The notes beneath the pieces are model-generated. The model was not told where the DNA came from. It saw only the letters and a list, made by a program, of their open reading frames with translations, and searched no databases. A stretch of DNA of 12,652 bases from assembly GCA_017612755.1 (NCBI GenBank), contig JAGAFH010000183.1, positions 1-12,652 of the forward strand, in the 5' to 3' direction. Numbering within the stretch: the first letter of the stretch is position 1; the number at the start of each line of letters is the position of its first letter. The translations under genes were made by a program, and so were the position numbers. The stretch is from Clostridiales bacterium (lineage in GTDB: Bacteria > Bacillota > Clostridia > Saccharofermentanales > Saccharofermentanaceae). This document shows positions 1-7,562 of this stretch, piece after piece.

Positions 1-31
1 TGGTCAATTACAAGAAGTATCTAAAGTGAAA

Positions 32-204
32 ATGACCTAAAGTACTGTCCTAAATAGGACAATGGTTAGGACAATATTTGGAGTTTTGGCGTGAAAATGA
101 CCTAAAATAGTGTCCTAAGTAGGGCAATGGTTAGGGCAATAATCGGAGTTTTGCATAAAAATGACCTAAACTACTGGCATAGGTATGCCACTGTTTAGGT
201 CAAT
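32..204. repeat. Three tandem copies of a 64-65 bp repeat with nested dyad cores
   Basis: Cores lie at 32-75, 97-140 and 161-204, each 44 bp, with starts 65 and 64 bp apart. Each core begins ATGACCTAAA, has a central inverted pair, and ends TTAGGNCAAT. The central pairs are GTCCTA/TAGGAC, GTCCTA/TAGGGC and GGCATA/TATGCC, so the two arms change together. In copy 3 the outer arms TGACCTAAA (162-170) and TTTAGGTCA (194-202) are fully complementary; in copies 1 and 2 the outer arms have one mismatch. The first bases of the window (GGTCAATT) look like the end of a further copy, so the array probably continues leftward. No coding potential is apparent. The function is unknown. Confidence 0.8.
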
Positions 205-216
205 ATTATGCTTGCA

Positions 217-280
217 TATCAGTAGAGATGTGTCCCCATGTGCCAAAATGTGTCAGTTGGAGATACGTCCCCCTGTGTCA
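217..280 (-). repeat. Two REP-like direct repeats at the 3' end of prfC
   Basis: Read on the minus strand, 280-251 and 245-217 are two related units about 35 bp apart. Both follow the pattern TGRCACA-N-GGGGAC-NN-ATCTC, then CTGA. The GGGGA...TCTCC core is itself an imperfect palindrome. The unit nearest prfC begins with TGA, which is the prfC stop codon. The pattern resembles the short GGGAC-rich extragenic repeats scattered through many Clostridia, some linked to REP-associated Y1 transposases. That family assignment is inference, and no transposase gene is present in the window. Confidence 0.55.
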
Positions 281-1894
281 CTTGCTGTGGATGTCTTCGA
301 AGTGGAGCTTAAGGGGTTCGTTGTGGTCAACGGCCCAGTCAACGGCCCATTCTGACTCGAAAAGTACTACCGGCTCATCGTCTCTGTCCAGTACCAGCAT
401 GGATGTGGAGGTGAGGGTCAGATCGTGGTAGTCGAAATCTTCGACCTCGCTCTTGACCCATCTTGCCAGACGGTAGTTCAGGGGAGTTCTTAAGATATCG
501 ACACCGTATTCGCTCTTTAATCTGTATTCCAGAACGTCGAACTGGAGGATACCGACAACACCCATGATGTAGGTCTCGGTTCCGATATCAGGCTGCTTAT
601 AGAGCTGGACGGCGCCTTCCTCAGAGAGCTGCTCGATACCTTTCAGGAACTGTTTTCTCTTCATGGAATCAAGAGGCTGCACCTTGGCAAAGTTCTCAGG
701 GGGGAAGACGGGGATGGGATCGAAGGAGAACTTCCTGTTGGTGGAGATAAGCGTATCTCCGATCCTGAAGTGGCCGGGGTCGAATACGCCGATGATGTCA
801 CCTGCGTAAGCATCCTCAACGATATTTCTGTCCTGGGCCATAAACTGCTGGGGCTGGGCGAGAGTGATCTTCTTTCCGAGCCTCATGTGGTTTACGCTCA
901 TGTTCTTCTCATACTTACCGGAGCAGATACGCATGAAAGCCATCCTGTCACGGTGGTTGGGGTCCATGTTTGCCTGGATCTTAAAGACAAAGCCGGAGAA
1001 CATCTCATCCGTGGGCTCCACGATGCCGATCTCATCTGATGCATTGTGGGGCTGGGGCATAGGTGCGATCTCAAGGAAGTGTTTGAGGAATGTCTCTACA
1101 CCGAAGTTGGTGATGGCTGATCCGAAGAATACGGGAGTGAGCTGTCCTTTAAGGACCTTATCAAGATCGAACTCGTCACCTGCCATATCAAGAAGCTCGA
1201 TGTCGTTCCTCAGTGTCTCGTAATGGCCGATGGACAGCATGTCCTTAAGCTTGGGATCGTCTATACCTGTGGTCTGGGCCGTGACCATGGAAGCACCGTG
1301 GTCCTGGTTTGAAGCATCGAAGAGAAGGATGTCTCCTGTCTCTCTTTCGTAAACGCCTTCGAAGTCTCCGTCCGTGCCGATAGGCCAGTTGACGGGAGTG
1401 GATCTGATGCCCAGGACCTTCTCCAGCTCGTCTATAAGATCGAAGGGATTCTTGGCAGCACGGTCCATCTTGTTGATGAAGGTGAAGATGGGCACGCCTC
1501 TGTTGCGGCATACGTGGAAGAGCTTGATGGTCTGGGCCTCGACACCCTTTGCGCCGTCCAGGAGCATGACTGCTGCATCAGCTGCGCAGAGGGTACGGTA
1601 AGTATCCTCGGAGAAATCCTGGTGACCGGGGGTATCCAGGATGTTGATGCAATAACCGTCGTATTCGAACTGCATTACCGAAGAGGTAACAGAGATACCT
1701 CTCTGCTTCTCGATCTCCATCCAGTCGGAGGTCGCATGCCTTGCAGCCTTTCTAGCCTTGACCGATCCTGCCATATGGATGGCGCCTCCGTAGAGAAGGA
1801 GCTTTTCGGTCATGGTGGTCTTACCGGCGTCAGGGTGTGATATGATCGCGAAAGTACGTCTTCTTTTGATCTGTTCCTCTGTTGTGCAGTTCAT
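278..1894 (-). CDS. prfC: Peptide chain release factor 3
   Basis: Translational GTPase of the RF3 family, which removes RF1 or RF2 from the ribosome after peptide release. The 538-residue product is close to the E. coli length (529). GTPase motifs are clear: P-loop SHPDAGKTT at 19-27, switch II DTPGH at 87-91 and NKMD at 141-144. The P-loop form SHPDAGKTT and the stretch HATSDWMEIEKQRGISVTSS typify RF3 rather than EF-G. The start is set at 1894 because GAGGTGG lies just upstream on the minus strand; an in-frame ATG ten codons earlier (1924) has no such site. It is transcribed divergently from malQ. Its stop codon lies inside a REP-like repeat, and no clear intrinsic terminator is visible downstream. 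Confidence 0.97.
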   Translation of the reverse strand: MNCTTEEQIKRRRTFAIISHPDAGKTTMTEKLLLYGGAIHMAGSVKARKAARHATSDWMEIEKQRGISVTSSVMQFEYDGYCINILDTPGHQDFSEDTYRTLCAADAAVMLLDGAKGVEAQTIKLFHVCRNRGVPIFTFINKMDRAAKNPFDLIDELEKVLGIRSTPVNWPIGTDGDFEGVYERETGDILLFDASNQDHGASMVTAQTTGIDDPKLKDMLSIGHYETLRNDIELLDMAGDEFDLDKVLKGQLTPVFFGSAITNFGVETFLKHFLEIAPMPQPHNASDEIGIVEPTDEMFSGFVFKIQANMDPNHRDRMAFMRICSGKYEKNMSVNHMRLGKKITLAQPQQFMAQDRNIVEDAYAGDIIGVFDPGHFRIGDTLISTNRKFSFDPIPVFPPENFAKVQPLDSMKRKQFLKGIEQLSEEGAVQLYKQPDIGTETYIMGVVGILQFDVLEYRLKSEYGVDILRTPLNYRLARWVKSEVEDFDYHDLTLTSTSMLVLDRDDEPVVLFESEWAVDWAVDHNEPLKLHFEDIHSK

Positions 1895-1918
1895 TATTCC
1901 ACCTCGATAATGTATAAT
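1890..1918 (+). promoter_or_regulatory. Candidate malQ-operon promoter (weak -35)
   Basis: TATAAT at 1913-1918 matches the -10 consensus, with a poor -35 (TTCATT, 1890-1895) 17 bp upstream. Initiation near 1925 would give a leader of about 70 bases carrying the hairpin at 1964-1980. An alternative -10 is TATAAC at 1955-1960, also with a poor -35. The prfC and malQ promoters would lie back to back and partly overlap. Confidence 0.3.
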
Positions 1919-1952
1919 AGTCAAATGGTTTATTTAATAAATAAGCCAAAAC

Positions 1953-1980
1953 ATTATAACAGGTTGCGGCCATGCCGCAA
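1953..1980 (-). promoter_or_regulatory. Candidate prfC promoter
   Basis: On the minus strand, TTGCGG (1980-1975) and a consensus TATAAT (1958-1953) are 16 bp apart. They would start transcription near 1946, about 50 bases upstream of the prfC start codon. The -35 element lies in one arm of the palindrome at 1964-1980, so a protein bound there could block this promoter. Assigned by eye only. Confidence 0.5.
1964..1980. promoter_or_regulatory. 7-bp-arm palindrome between prfC and malQ
   Basis: TTGCGGC-CAT-GCCGCAA is a perfect inverted repeat with a 3-base centre. It ends directly against the malQ ribosome binding site (AGAAGGAG, 1981-1988) and overlaps the proposed prfC -35. It could be an operator serving both divergent genes or an RNA hairpin in the malQ leader. 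No regulator gene is adjacent in the window. Confidence 0.5.
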
Positions 1981-1995
1981 AGAAGGAGTTTGAAA

Positions 1996-3546
1996 ATGAA
2001 GCGTGGGGGCGGAGTTTTGATGCATATTGCATCTTTACCGGGACCTTTTGGTATCGGAGTCTTCGGAGAGGAAGCGGTCAATTTCAGCAAACAGCTTAAA
2101 GAACAGGGAATGAAATACTGGCAGGTCCTGCCTTTCTCATATCCTGGAATGGGTGATTCACCATATCAGAGTTTCTCGGCCTTTGCCGGAAATATGCTAT
2201 TTATAGATCCCAGAAGGCTCATGAAGATGGGACTTCTGTCAGCAGAAGAAGTAGTGGGCGAAGAATATAACGTAAATAAGTGGAGGATCGACTACGATTA
2301 TCTCAGAGTTCAGAGAGAGAAGATGCTGAGAACAGCTTTCTCCAGAACAGACGATAAGTTGAGATCCGAAGTCAGAAAGTTCCTTAAGGACAACAAGTGT
2401 GCAGATGACGTGGCATGCTTTCAGGCTGCAAAGGACAAGTTCTATCAGCAGGCCTGGTGGCAGTGGACAGATGAGGCCCTTAAGAACTATGATCCCAAGG
2501 CTGTTGCTGAACTTCGTAAGGAAGAGGATTATCTCTATCACGAATTCGTGCAGTATATCTTCACCACAGAGTGGGCACAGATCAAGAAAGAGATCAATGA
2601 CAACGGCATAGAGATCATTGGCGATATGCCTATCTACGTATCCTGTGATTCGGCTGATGTCTGGTCAGCCAGGGATATGTTCAAGATGGCGGATCCCGTG
2701 AAGAAAAAGAAGCAGGCTGAGAAGGAGGGAGAAGAATATCCCGAGACAGCCTACGTATTTGATAAGGTAGCCGGCGTACCTCCTGATTATTTCTGTGAGG
2801 ACGGTCAGCTCTGGGGAAATCCCATCTATGACTGGAAGAAGCTGAAAGCTACCGGCTATGAGTGGTGGATGAGAAGGCTGGAGGAGAACTTTAAGCTCTA
2901 TGACATCGTCAGGATCGACCACTTCAGGGCGTTCAGTTCCTATTGGGAGATCCCTTCCGAGTCAAAGACTGCAAGGGTCGGAGAATGGGTCAAGGGCCCG
3001 GGCATGGATTTCTTCCATGTGCTCAACAAGAGATTCGGTGACAGCTCCAAGCTCATCGCCGAGGACCTGGGTGAGAAGACTCCCGATCTGGAAGAGTTCC
3101 TTAAGGAATGCGGACTTCCCTGCATGAAGGTAATGCAGTTCGCATTTAACCCCGGTGAGGACAGCTCCTATCTTCCCCACAACTACGAGGCCAACTGTGT
3201 GGCATACACCGGCACCCACGACAACAACACCCTTCTGGGATGGCTGTGGGAAGCTAATGAACACGAGCGCAGGGAATGCCTTAAGTACTGCGGTTTTGAA
3301 GGCGATAACTGGGGAGACGGCGGAACCAGGAGCGGTTCCTGCAGGGCGATCATCAGGACTTTGTGGATGAGCCACTCCAACTGCACCATCATCCCCATCC
3401 AGGACATGCTGGGCTATGGTGGCGACACAAGGATGAATATCCCCGGAACCCCTACGGGCAACTGGGTCGTCAGATTCTCCAAGGAGGATCTGGACGAAAT
3501 AGATAACGAATGGTACAGGGAGCTTAACAGGCTTTACAGAAGATGA
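1996..3546 (+). CDS. malQ: 4-alpha-glucanotransferase (amylomaltase, GH77)
   Basis: Transfers alpha-1,4-glucan segments between maltooligosaccharides or glycogen-derived chains, freeing glucose; cytoplasmic. The 516-residue product has the usual GH77 length for the short bacterial form. The catalytic residues known for the family are present: nucleophile Asp308 in RIDHFRAF, acid/base Glu356 in IAEDLG, and stabilising Asp409 in GTHDNNT. The N-terminal signature LHIASLPGPFGIG appears here as LMHIASLPGPFGIG. The start is placed at ATG 1996, seven bases after AGAAGGAG; an in-frame ATG at 1972 lies inside the palindrome and has no binding site. It is the first gene of the rightward block, 18 bp before glpK. 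No maltose transport or phosphorylase genes are near, so a role in internal glycogen or maltodextrin turnover is as likely as maltose use. Confidence 0.97.
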   Translation: MKRGGGVLMHIASLPGPFGIGVFGEEAVNFSKQLKEQGMKYWQVLPFSYPGMGDSPYQSFSAFAGNMLFIDPRRLMKMGLLSAEEVVGEEYNVNKWRIDYDYLRVQREKMLRTAFSRTDDKLRSEVRKFLKDNKCADDVACFQAAKDKFYQQAWWQWTDEALKNYDPKAVAELRKEEDYLYHEFVQYIFTTEWAQIKKEINDNGIEIIGDMPIYVSCDSADVWSARDMFKMADPVKKKKQAEKEGEEYPETAYVFDKVAGVPPDYFCEDGQLWGNPIYDWKKLKATGYEWWMRRLEENFKLYDIVRIDHFRAFSSYWEIPSESKTARVGEWVKGPGMDFFHVLNKRFGDSSKLIAEDLGEKTPDLEEFLKECGLPCMKVMQFAFNPGEDSSYLPHNYEANCVAYTGTHDNNTLLGWLWEANEHERRECLKYCGFEGDNWGDGGTRSGSCRAIIRTLWMSHSNCTIIPIQDMLGYGGDTRMNIPGTPTGNWVVRFSKEDLDEIDNEWYRELNRLYRR

Positions 3547-3564
3547 TCCTTTGAGGTGAGGCAG

Positions 3565-5121
3565 ATGGGAAGATACATAATCACGATCGATCAGGGCACC
3601 ACATCGACTAAAGCTTTTCTTCTCGATGAGGAAGGTAATCTTACGGCGTCGTCACCCTATCCCATAACCCAGCACTATCCGGAACCCGGATATGTGGAAC
3701 ATGACGGGCAGGAGATATATCTTTCGGTCCTGAAGTGTATATCCGATCTTCTCCTTAATAATCCTGAGGCGGCAGGGGAGATCGACTCCGTTGCCATCAC
3801 CAATCAGAGGGAGACCACCATTGCATTTTCAAATGAAAAAGGAAAGGCCATCTGTCCCGCTATAGTATGGCAGTGCAGAAGGACGGCTGACATCTGCAGA
3901 CGTGAGACCTACTCTTCCAAAGAGCGGGAGATCCTTTTAAAGACGGGGCTTAAGCTGGATCCGTACTTCTCGGCCACCAAGATGCGCTGGATCCTCGAAA
4001 ACATACCCGGAGCTGAAAAAGCAGCCAGGTCAGGAGAGATATCCTTCGGTACCGTAGACGGTTTTCTGGTATACAACCTGACCGGAAGGAAAGTTTTCGC
4101 CTCAGATTACTCAAACTGCTCCAGGACAATGCTCTTTAACATTGTTACATTGGAATATGACAGGGAACTTCTGGAACTTTTTGACATTCCGGCGGGGTGT
4201 CTTGCAGATCCAAGGCCTTCCTGTTCTGATTTTGGTCCCATCGCCCTCAAGAGAGACGAACTGGAGGATATGGGGCTCACTTCACAGGAGACGGAAGTCC
4301 TTCTTTCAATTAACGGTATTCACATTACCGGCGTGGCCGGAGACCAGGCAGCTGCCCTTTTCGGACAGAACTGCTTCGGTAAGGGGGATACGAAGACCAC
4401 ATACGGAACAGGCTGTTTTACTCTCATGAATATAGGCGAAAAACCTGTTTTCTCCGAAAACGGCCTTCTGACTTCTGCTTCCTGGTCCATAGACGGAAAG
4501 ACCAGTTATGCCCTGGAGGGAAGTGTCTTTCAGGGAGGCTCCGTTATAAGCTGGCTTAAAGATGAGATGAAGCTTATATCAAAGCCATCTGAATGTGATG
4601 AGATCTGCAGGAGCATAGACGATAACGGAGGCGTTTATCTGATCCCGGCCTTCACGGGAATGGGAGCTCCGTACTGGGATCCTGACCTGCGCGGTACTCT
4701 GGTAGGCCTTACCAGAGGCTCGGGAAGAGCCCATATCGTGAGAGCAGGCGTTGAATCCATCGCTTATCAGGTCACGGAACTTGTCGATCTTATGATGAGC
4801 GATACGGGCATCGTTTCCACATCCATGAAGGTGGACGGTGGCGTATGCGCCAGCGAATTTCTTATGCAGCTTCAGGCAGATCTTCTCGGTGTGCGTATCA
4901 CCCGTGCCATTTCAGATGAGATGACAGCTATGGGAGTAGGCCTGATGGCAGGTCTTACAACAGGATTCTATCCTTCCGTGGAAGGTATCAGATCTCTTTA
5001 CAAGGGCAGAAAGGAATATACTCCACAAAGGGCCCCCAGGGAGGCCAGGGAGCTGCTCAAGGGATATAAGAAAGCTGTTGCCGCATCTTATGCTGCTGCA
5101 GGAAAAGAAGAGGTGAAATAA
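3565..5121 (+). CDS. glpK: Glycerol kinase
   Basis: FGGY-family kinase converting glycerol and ATP to glycerol 3-phosphate. The 518-residue product has DQGTTSTKAF at residues 9-18, NQRETT at 80-85, WQCRRT, YGTGCF, and the catalytic-base motif AGDQAAALFG with Asp260. It also has GAPYWDP and VDGG. Similarity to glycerol kinases, rather than xylulo- or gluconokinases, is strong along the whole length. The start is ATG 3565, six bases after GAGGTG; GTG 3556 lies inside that site. The segment that carries the HFYG phosphohistidine motif in many Firmicutes GlpKs is replaced by a longer stretch (about residues 225-252) without it, so control by HPr is doubtful. No glpF or glpD is adjacent. The AEC permease follows after 3 bp. 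Confidence 0.95.
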   Translation: MGRYIITIDQGTTSTKAFLLDEEGNLTASSPYPITQHYPEPGYVEHDGQEIYLSVLKCISDLLLNNPEAAGEIDSVAITNQRETTIAFSNEKGKAICPAIVWQCRRTADICRRETYSSKEREILLKTGLKLDPYFSATKMRWILENIPGAEKAARSGEISFGTVDGFLVYNLTGRKVFASDYSNCSRTMLFNIVTLEYDRELLELFDIPAGCLADPRPSCSDFGPIALKRDELEDMGLTSQETEVLLSINGIHITGVAGDQAAALFGQNCFGKGDTKTTYGTGCFTLMNIGEKPVFSENGLLTSASWSIDGKTSYALEGSVFQGGSVISWLKDEMKLISKPSECDEICRSIDDNGGVYLIPAFTGMGAPYWDPDLRGTLVGLTRGSGRAHIVRAGVESIAYQVTELVDLMMSDTGIVSTSMKVDGGVCASEFLMQLQADLLGVRITRAISDEMTAMGVGLMAGLTTGFYPSVEGIRSLYKGRKEYTPQRAPREARELLKGYKKAVAASYAAAGKEEVK

Positions 5122-5124
5122 AGA

Positions 5125-6057
5125 TTGACGGAGCTCTATATATTGTTTTTCCAGATGGCGCTGATGATCGTTCTCGGCATCATCCTGAGGAAGAAGAGGA
5201 TCATCGATGAAAGGACCCAGGGATCATTATCCGAGATCCTGCTCAAGGCGGTACTTCCCTTTACCATAATATCTTCATCCCAGTATGAATATTCCACTGA
5301 GATGGTGAAGTCTATCATCGCCGTAGCATGCTGTTCTTCAGCCTACTATATCGTGACCCTTCTGATACTGCGTCAGACCACCATGAGACTTCCCTTTGAC
5401 GACAGCGAAAAGAGGGTGTTTGTCACCACTTCCGTCTTTGCAAATACAGGGTTTGTAGGATTCCCTCTCATGTACGGGCTCTTTGGCGATTCGGGCCTTC
5501 TTCTGGCATCGATCTATAACCTTATGTACAACCTTTTCTTCTACACTTACGGCGTTCATCTCATCTCCAAAAAGACCGGTAATTTCAAGGATATCTTCTT
5601 TAACCCCGTGTCCATCGCGTCTGTTGCGGCAGTGGTCCTTTTTATCGTTCCCTGGAGGATGCCCTCATTTGTAAAAGAGACTACGGATCTTATCGGAAAC
5701 ATGACCGTACCCCTGTCCATGATCATACTGGGATCTACATTTGCAACGGTGGATATCAGGAAACTGTTTATGGACAAAAAATCATATATAGTTACCTGCC
5801 TGAGACTTATCGTATTTCCCCTTGCAATGCTGGGTGCCCTGATGGCAGCCAGCAGGTTTATCGAAGTTAATCACAGGACAATGATCACACTGACCATAAT
5901 GACTGCCCTTCCTTCCGGAGCCATGAACGTTATCTTTTCCGAAAGGTTCAACTGTGCGCCGAAATTCTGTGCCAGGACAGTCGTTATGACACTTGTCTTT
6001 ATGGTGGTGACATTGCCGCTTCTCATAGGCCTTTGCCTGAAATTCCTGCTGGGATGA
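5125..6057 (+). CDS. AEC-family (auxin efflux carrier-type) transporter
   Basis: Integral membrane protein of 310 residues with about eight to ten hydrophobic segments, roughly at 3-21, 35-52, 62-83, 98-120, 122-147, 161-178, 190-208, 222-242, 252-272 and 284-308. Features usual in the AEC (Mem_trans) family are the N-terminal half with ...NTGFVGFPL (107-114), TVPLSMIILGS (194-204) in the second half, and LPSGAMN (262-268). Bacterial members move organic acids such as malate or malonate, but the substrate cannot be read from sequence. The start is TTG 5125, ten bases after GAAGAGGTG. The first ATG would be 5155 and would cut the first membrane segment. Its position directly behind glpK suggests co-expression, not a proven link to glycerol. 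Confidence 0.88.
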   Translation: MTELYILFFQMALMIVLGIILRKKRIIDERTQGSLSEILLKAVLPFTIISSSQYEYSTEMVKSIIAVACCSSAYYIVTLLILRQTTMRLPFDDSEKRVFVTTSVFANTGFVGFPLMYGLFGDSGLLLASIYNLMYNLFFYTYGVHLISKKTGNFKDIFFNPVSIASVAAVVLFIVPWRMPSFVKETTDLIGNMTVPLSMIILGSTFATVDIRKLFMDKKSYIVTCLRLIVFPLAMLGALMAASRFIEVNHRTMITLTIMTALPSGAMNVIFSERFNCAPKFCARTVVMTLVFMVVTLPLLIGLCLKFLLG

Positions 6058-6070
6058 TACGGAGGATAAG

Positions 6071-6799
6071 ATGGAACAGAAAGACTATTTTCTTAAGCGG
6101 ACGATAAAGAATCCGAAGCTGGAGGAGTATATGGATAATATGAAGAAAGACGGCTCTCCGGATAACATGAAAGCCGTGCTTACAGAGGCTGCCAAATCCA
6201 GGTTCGCCATGCCCGTCTACGCCGATGAGGAGAAGATCTCTTTTCATGTTATGAAAGACTCCAAGAACAGGATGTTCCTGGTAGTGTATTCCGATACCGA
6301 CAGGATGTATGAAGCTGATACAAAAGAACAGAAGGCTATCGAGGTGGGATTTGAAGAGATCATCTCCGTAGTGATCGACGATTCCATTAACGTGGACGGG
6401 GTGATAATCGATCCCGGAGAAAAGGATGTCGTCTTCGGAAAAGAGATGATGAAGACCATCGCCGGCGATATGGGAAAAGCGGATAATATGCTGAAGGTGG
6501 GAGAACCGGATCATTATCCCGAAAATATGCTGTCGGAAATAGAAAGATACTGTAATGAGGAAGAGAAGATAGAGGAGGCTTATGTGCGCCTTTTCGTCAA
6601 CAAACAGACAGGTCTTACGGGATGGTTTTTCGTAATAAAGGCAGAGGGTTCTGACGATGAGAAAAAGTATGTAAGAGAATCTTTTGAAAAGCATATGAGA
6701 CCTTACCTTGACGGACTCCCTCCCATGACCTTTGATTATGAAAACGAGGCCTCTATCCTGGCGGTGAAGGGAGTGCGCCCGGTATATAAGAGGAAGTGA
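6071..6799 (+). CDS. SseB-family-like cytoplasmic protein of unknown function
   Basis: A 242-residue soluble protein, rich in Lys and Glu, with no signal peptide or membrane segment. The layout resembles the SseB (enhanced serine sensitivity) family. The N-terminal half (about 14-130) begins NPKLEEYM and contains FAMPVY-type and MFLVVYSD strands. The C-terminal half (about 150-235) has a YVRLFVNKQT strand, GWFFVIKAEG, and an MRPYLDG helix before a final strand. The biochemical role of SseB proteins is unsettled. GGAGG at 6061-6065 sits five bases before the ATG. The gene is 13 bp after the permease and 4 bp before the membrane-anchored gene, so it is surely part of the same transcript. Family assignment is by fold-like pattern and is moderate; the gene itself is well supported. 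Confidence 0.75.
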   Translation: MEQKDYFLKRTIKNPKLEEYMDNMKKDGSPDNMKAVLTEAAKSRFAMPVYADEEKISFHVMKDSKNRMFLVVYSDTDRMYEADTKEQKAIEVGFEEIISVVIDDSINVDGVIIDPGEKDVVFGKEMMKTIAGDMGKADNMLKVGEPDHYPENMLSEIERYCNEEEKIEEAYVRLFVNKQTGLTGWFFVIKAEGSDDEKKYVRESFEKHMRPYLDGLPPMTFDYENEASILAVKGVRPVYKRK

Positions 6800-6803
6800 T
6801 CTC

Positions 6804-7562
6804 ATGAAGGGAAAAAAGACCGGTCTTATAGTGATAATACTGCTCTTCTTCGTCATGGCCATGGTGTTCGTCATGATGAGGATAAGTGATATCTCTTCCA
6901 GGTCTTTTCTCTTCAGGAGCAAGATGGATACCGAGGAACGGATCGAGGTTCTTTCAGAGTATGACTATATGATCTACTGGATAGGAGAATGTCCATCTGA
7001 ACTGACCGGATCAGATGCAAATATCACCGTGCTCGCTCCGGAGAATATGAATGATTCGACCATGCCGGTCAAATGGTCGAGTTATCACTATACGGAATAT
7101 GATGAGGAAGGCAATCTCGTTAAGGAAGTCCTGCCCAGGGATTATCCCGAAAAGATGCTGATCGTCCTTAATATCGGAAGAGCTCTGACAGAAGGAGAGG
7201 CAGATGTCCTGAACAGATGCGTAGTCGATAACTACATCCCCATGATAGTCATCGGAAAACCTACCATCGATGATGTCAGGCAGCGGTATTATCTCGTTAG
7301 CAGGGACTACGGTTTAAATGATACAATGGAGTTCATTACCGGTGAGGGAGCTTCCGACAATACAGTGTCTTCCCGTGCGGTGGAAGCGGGGGGAAGGGAA
7401 CTGGCAGATGAAGTGCTGGACAGGGCGATCGAGCTGTTTGCCATGGATCTTCTGCCTGACCCGGAAGTAGTCGGAACGGTTCCTGACGGAAGTGATATAT
7501 CAGAGAGCATTACGGAAGAGACTACAGGATCTGAAACAGAGAATGAAGGGAGTATCGGATGA
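6804..7562 (+). CDS. Membrane-anchored protein of unknown function
   Basis: A 252-residue protein I do not recognise. Residues 1-6 are positive (MKGKKT) and 7-26 form one strongly hydrophobic segment, giving a signal anchor with most of the chain outside the cytoplasm. The next 180 residues look like an alternating alpha/beta domain, with strands near MIYWIG, MLIVLNIG and MIVIGK. The last 25 residues are a Ser/Thr/Glu/Gly-rich disordered tail. There is no lipobox and no recognised catalytic motif. AGGAAG at 6791-6796 lies seven bases before the ATG. Its TGA overlaps the prfA ATG (ATGA), so translation of the two is probably coupled. Clostridia more often have prmC or rpmE at this place. Confidence 0.85.
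   Translation: MKGKKTGLIVIILLFFVMAMVFVMMRISDISSRSFLFRSKMDTEERIEVLSEYDYMIYWIGECPSELTGSDANITVLAPENMNDSTMPVKWSSYHYTEYDEEGNLVKEVLPRDYPEKMLIVLNIGRALTEGEADVLNRCVVDNYIPMIVIGKPTIDDVRQRYYLVSRDYGLNDTMEFITGEGASDNTVSSRAVEAGGRELADEVLDRAIELFAMDLLPDPEVVGTVPDGSDISESITEETTGSETENEGSIG

Noticed and set aside
1..204. CRISPR array
   Set aside because: The repeated part (44 bp) is longer than CRISPR repeats and diverges inside its core. The spacers of about 20 bp are similar to one another (GGAGTTTTG in two of them), and no cas genes are present.
228..431. 67-codon plus-strand open frame over the prfC 3' end
   Set aside because: It runs antisense through prfC and the REP-like repeats, has no ribosome binding site, and shows low-complexity Ser-rich content.
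1895..1924. Ten-residue N-terminal extension of prfC from ATG 1924
   Set aside because: The extension has no ribosome binding site and would read through the GAGGTGG site that serves ATG 1894. RF3 homologues begin near the shorter start.
6023..6922. 299-codon minus-strand open frame opposite the SseB-like gene and its flanks
   Set aside because: It lies antisense to three well-supported coding regions with good ribosome binding sites, and its product is a His/Ile/Leu-rich mirror of the opposite codons with no family signature.
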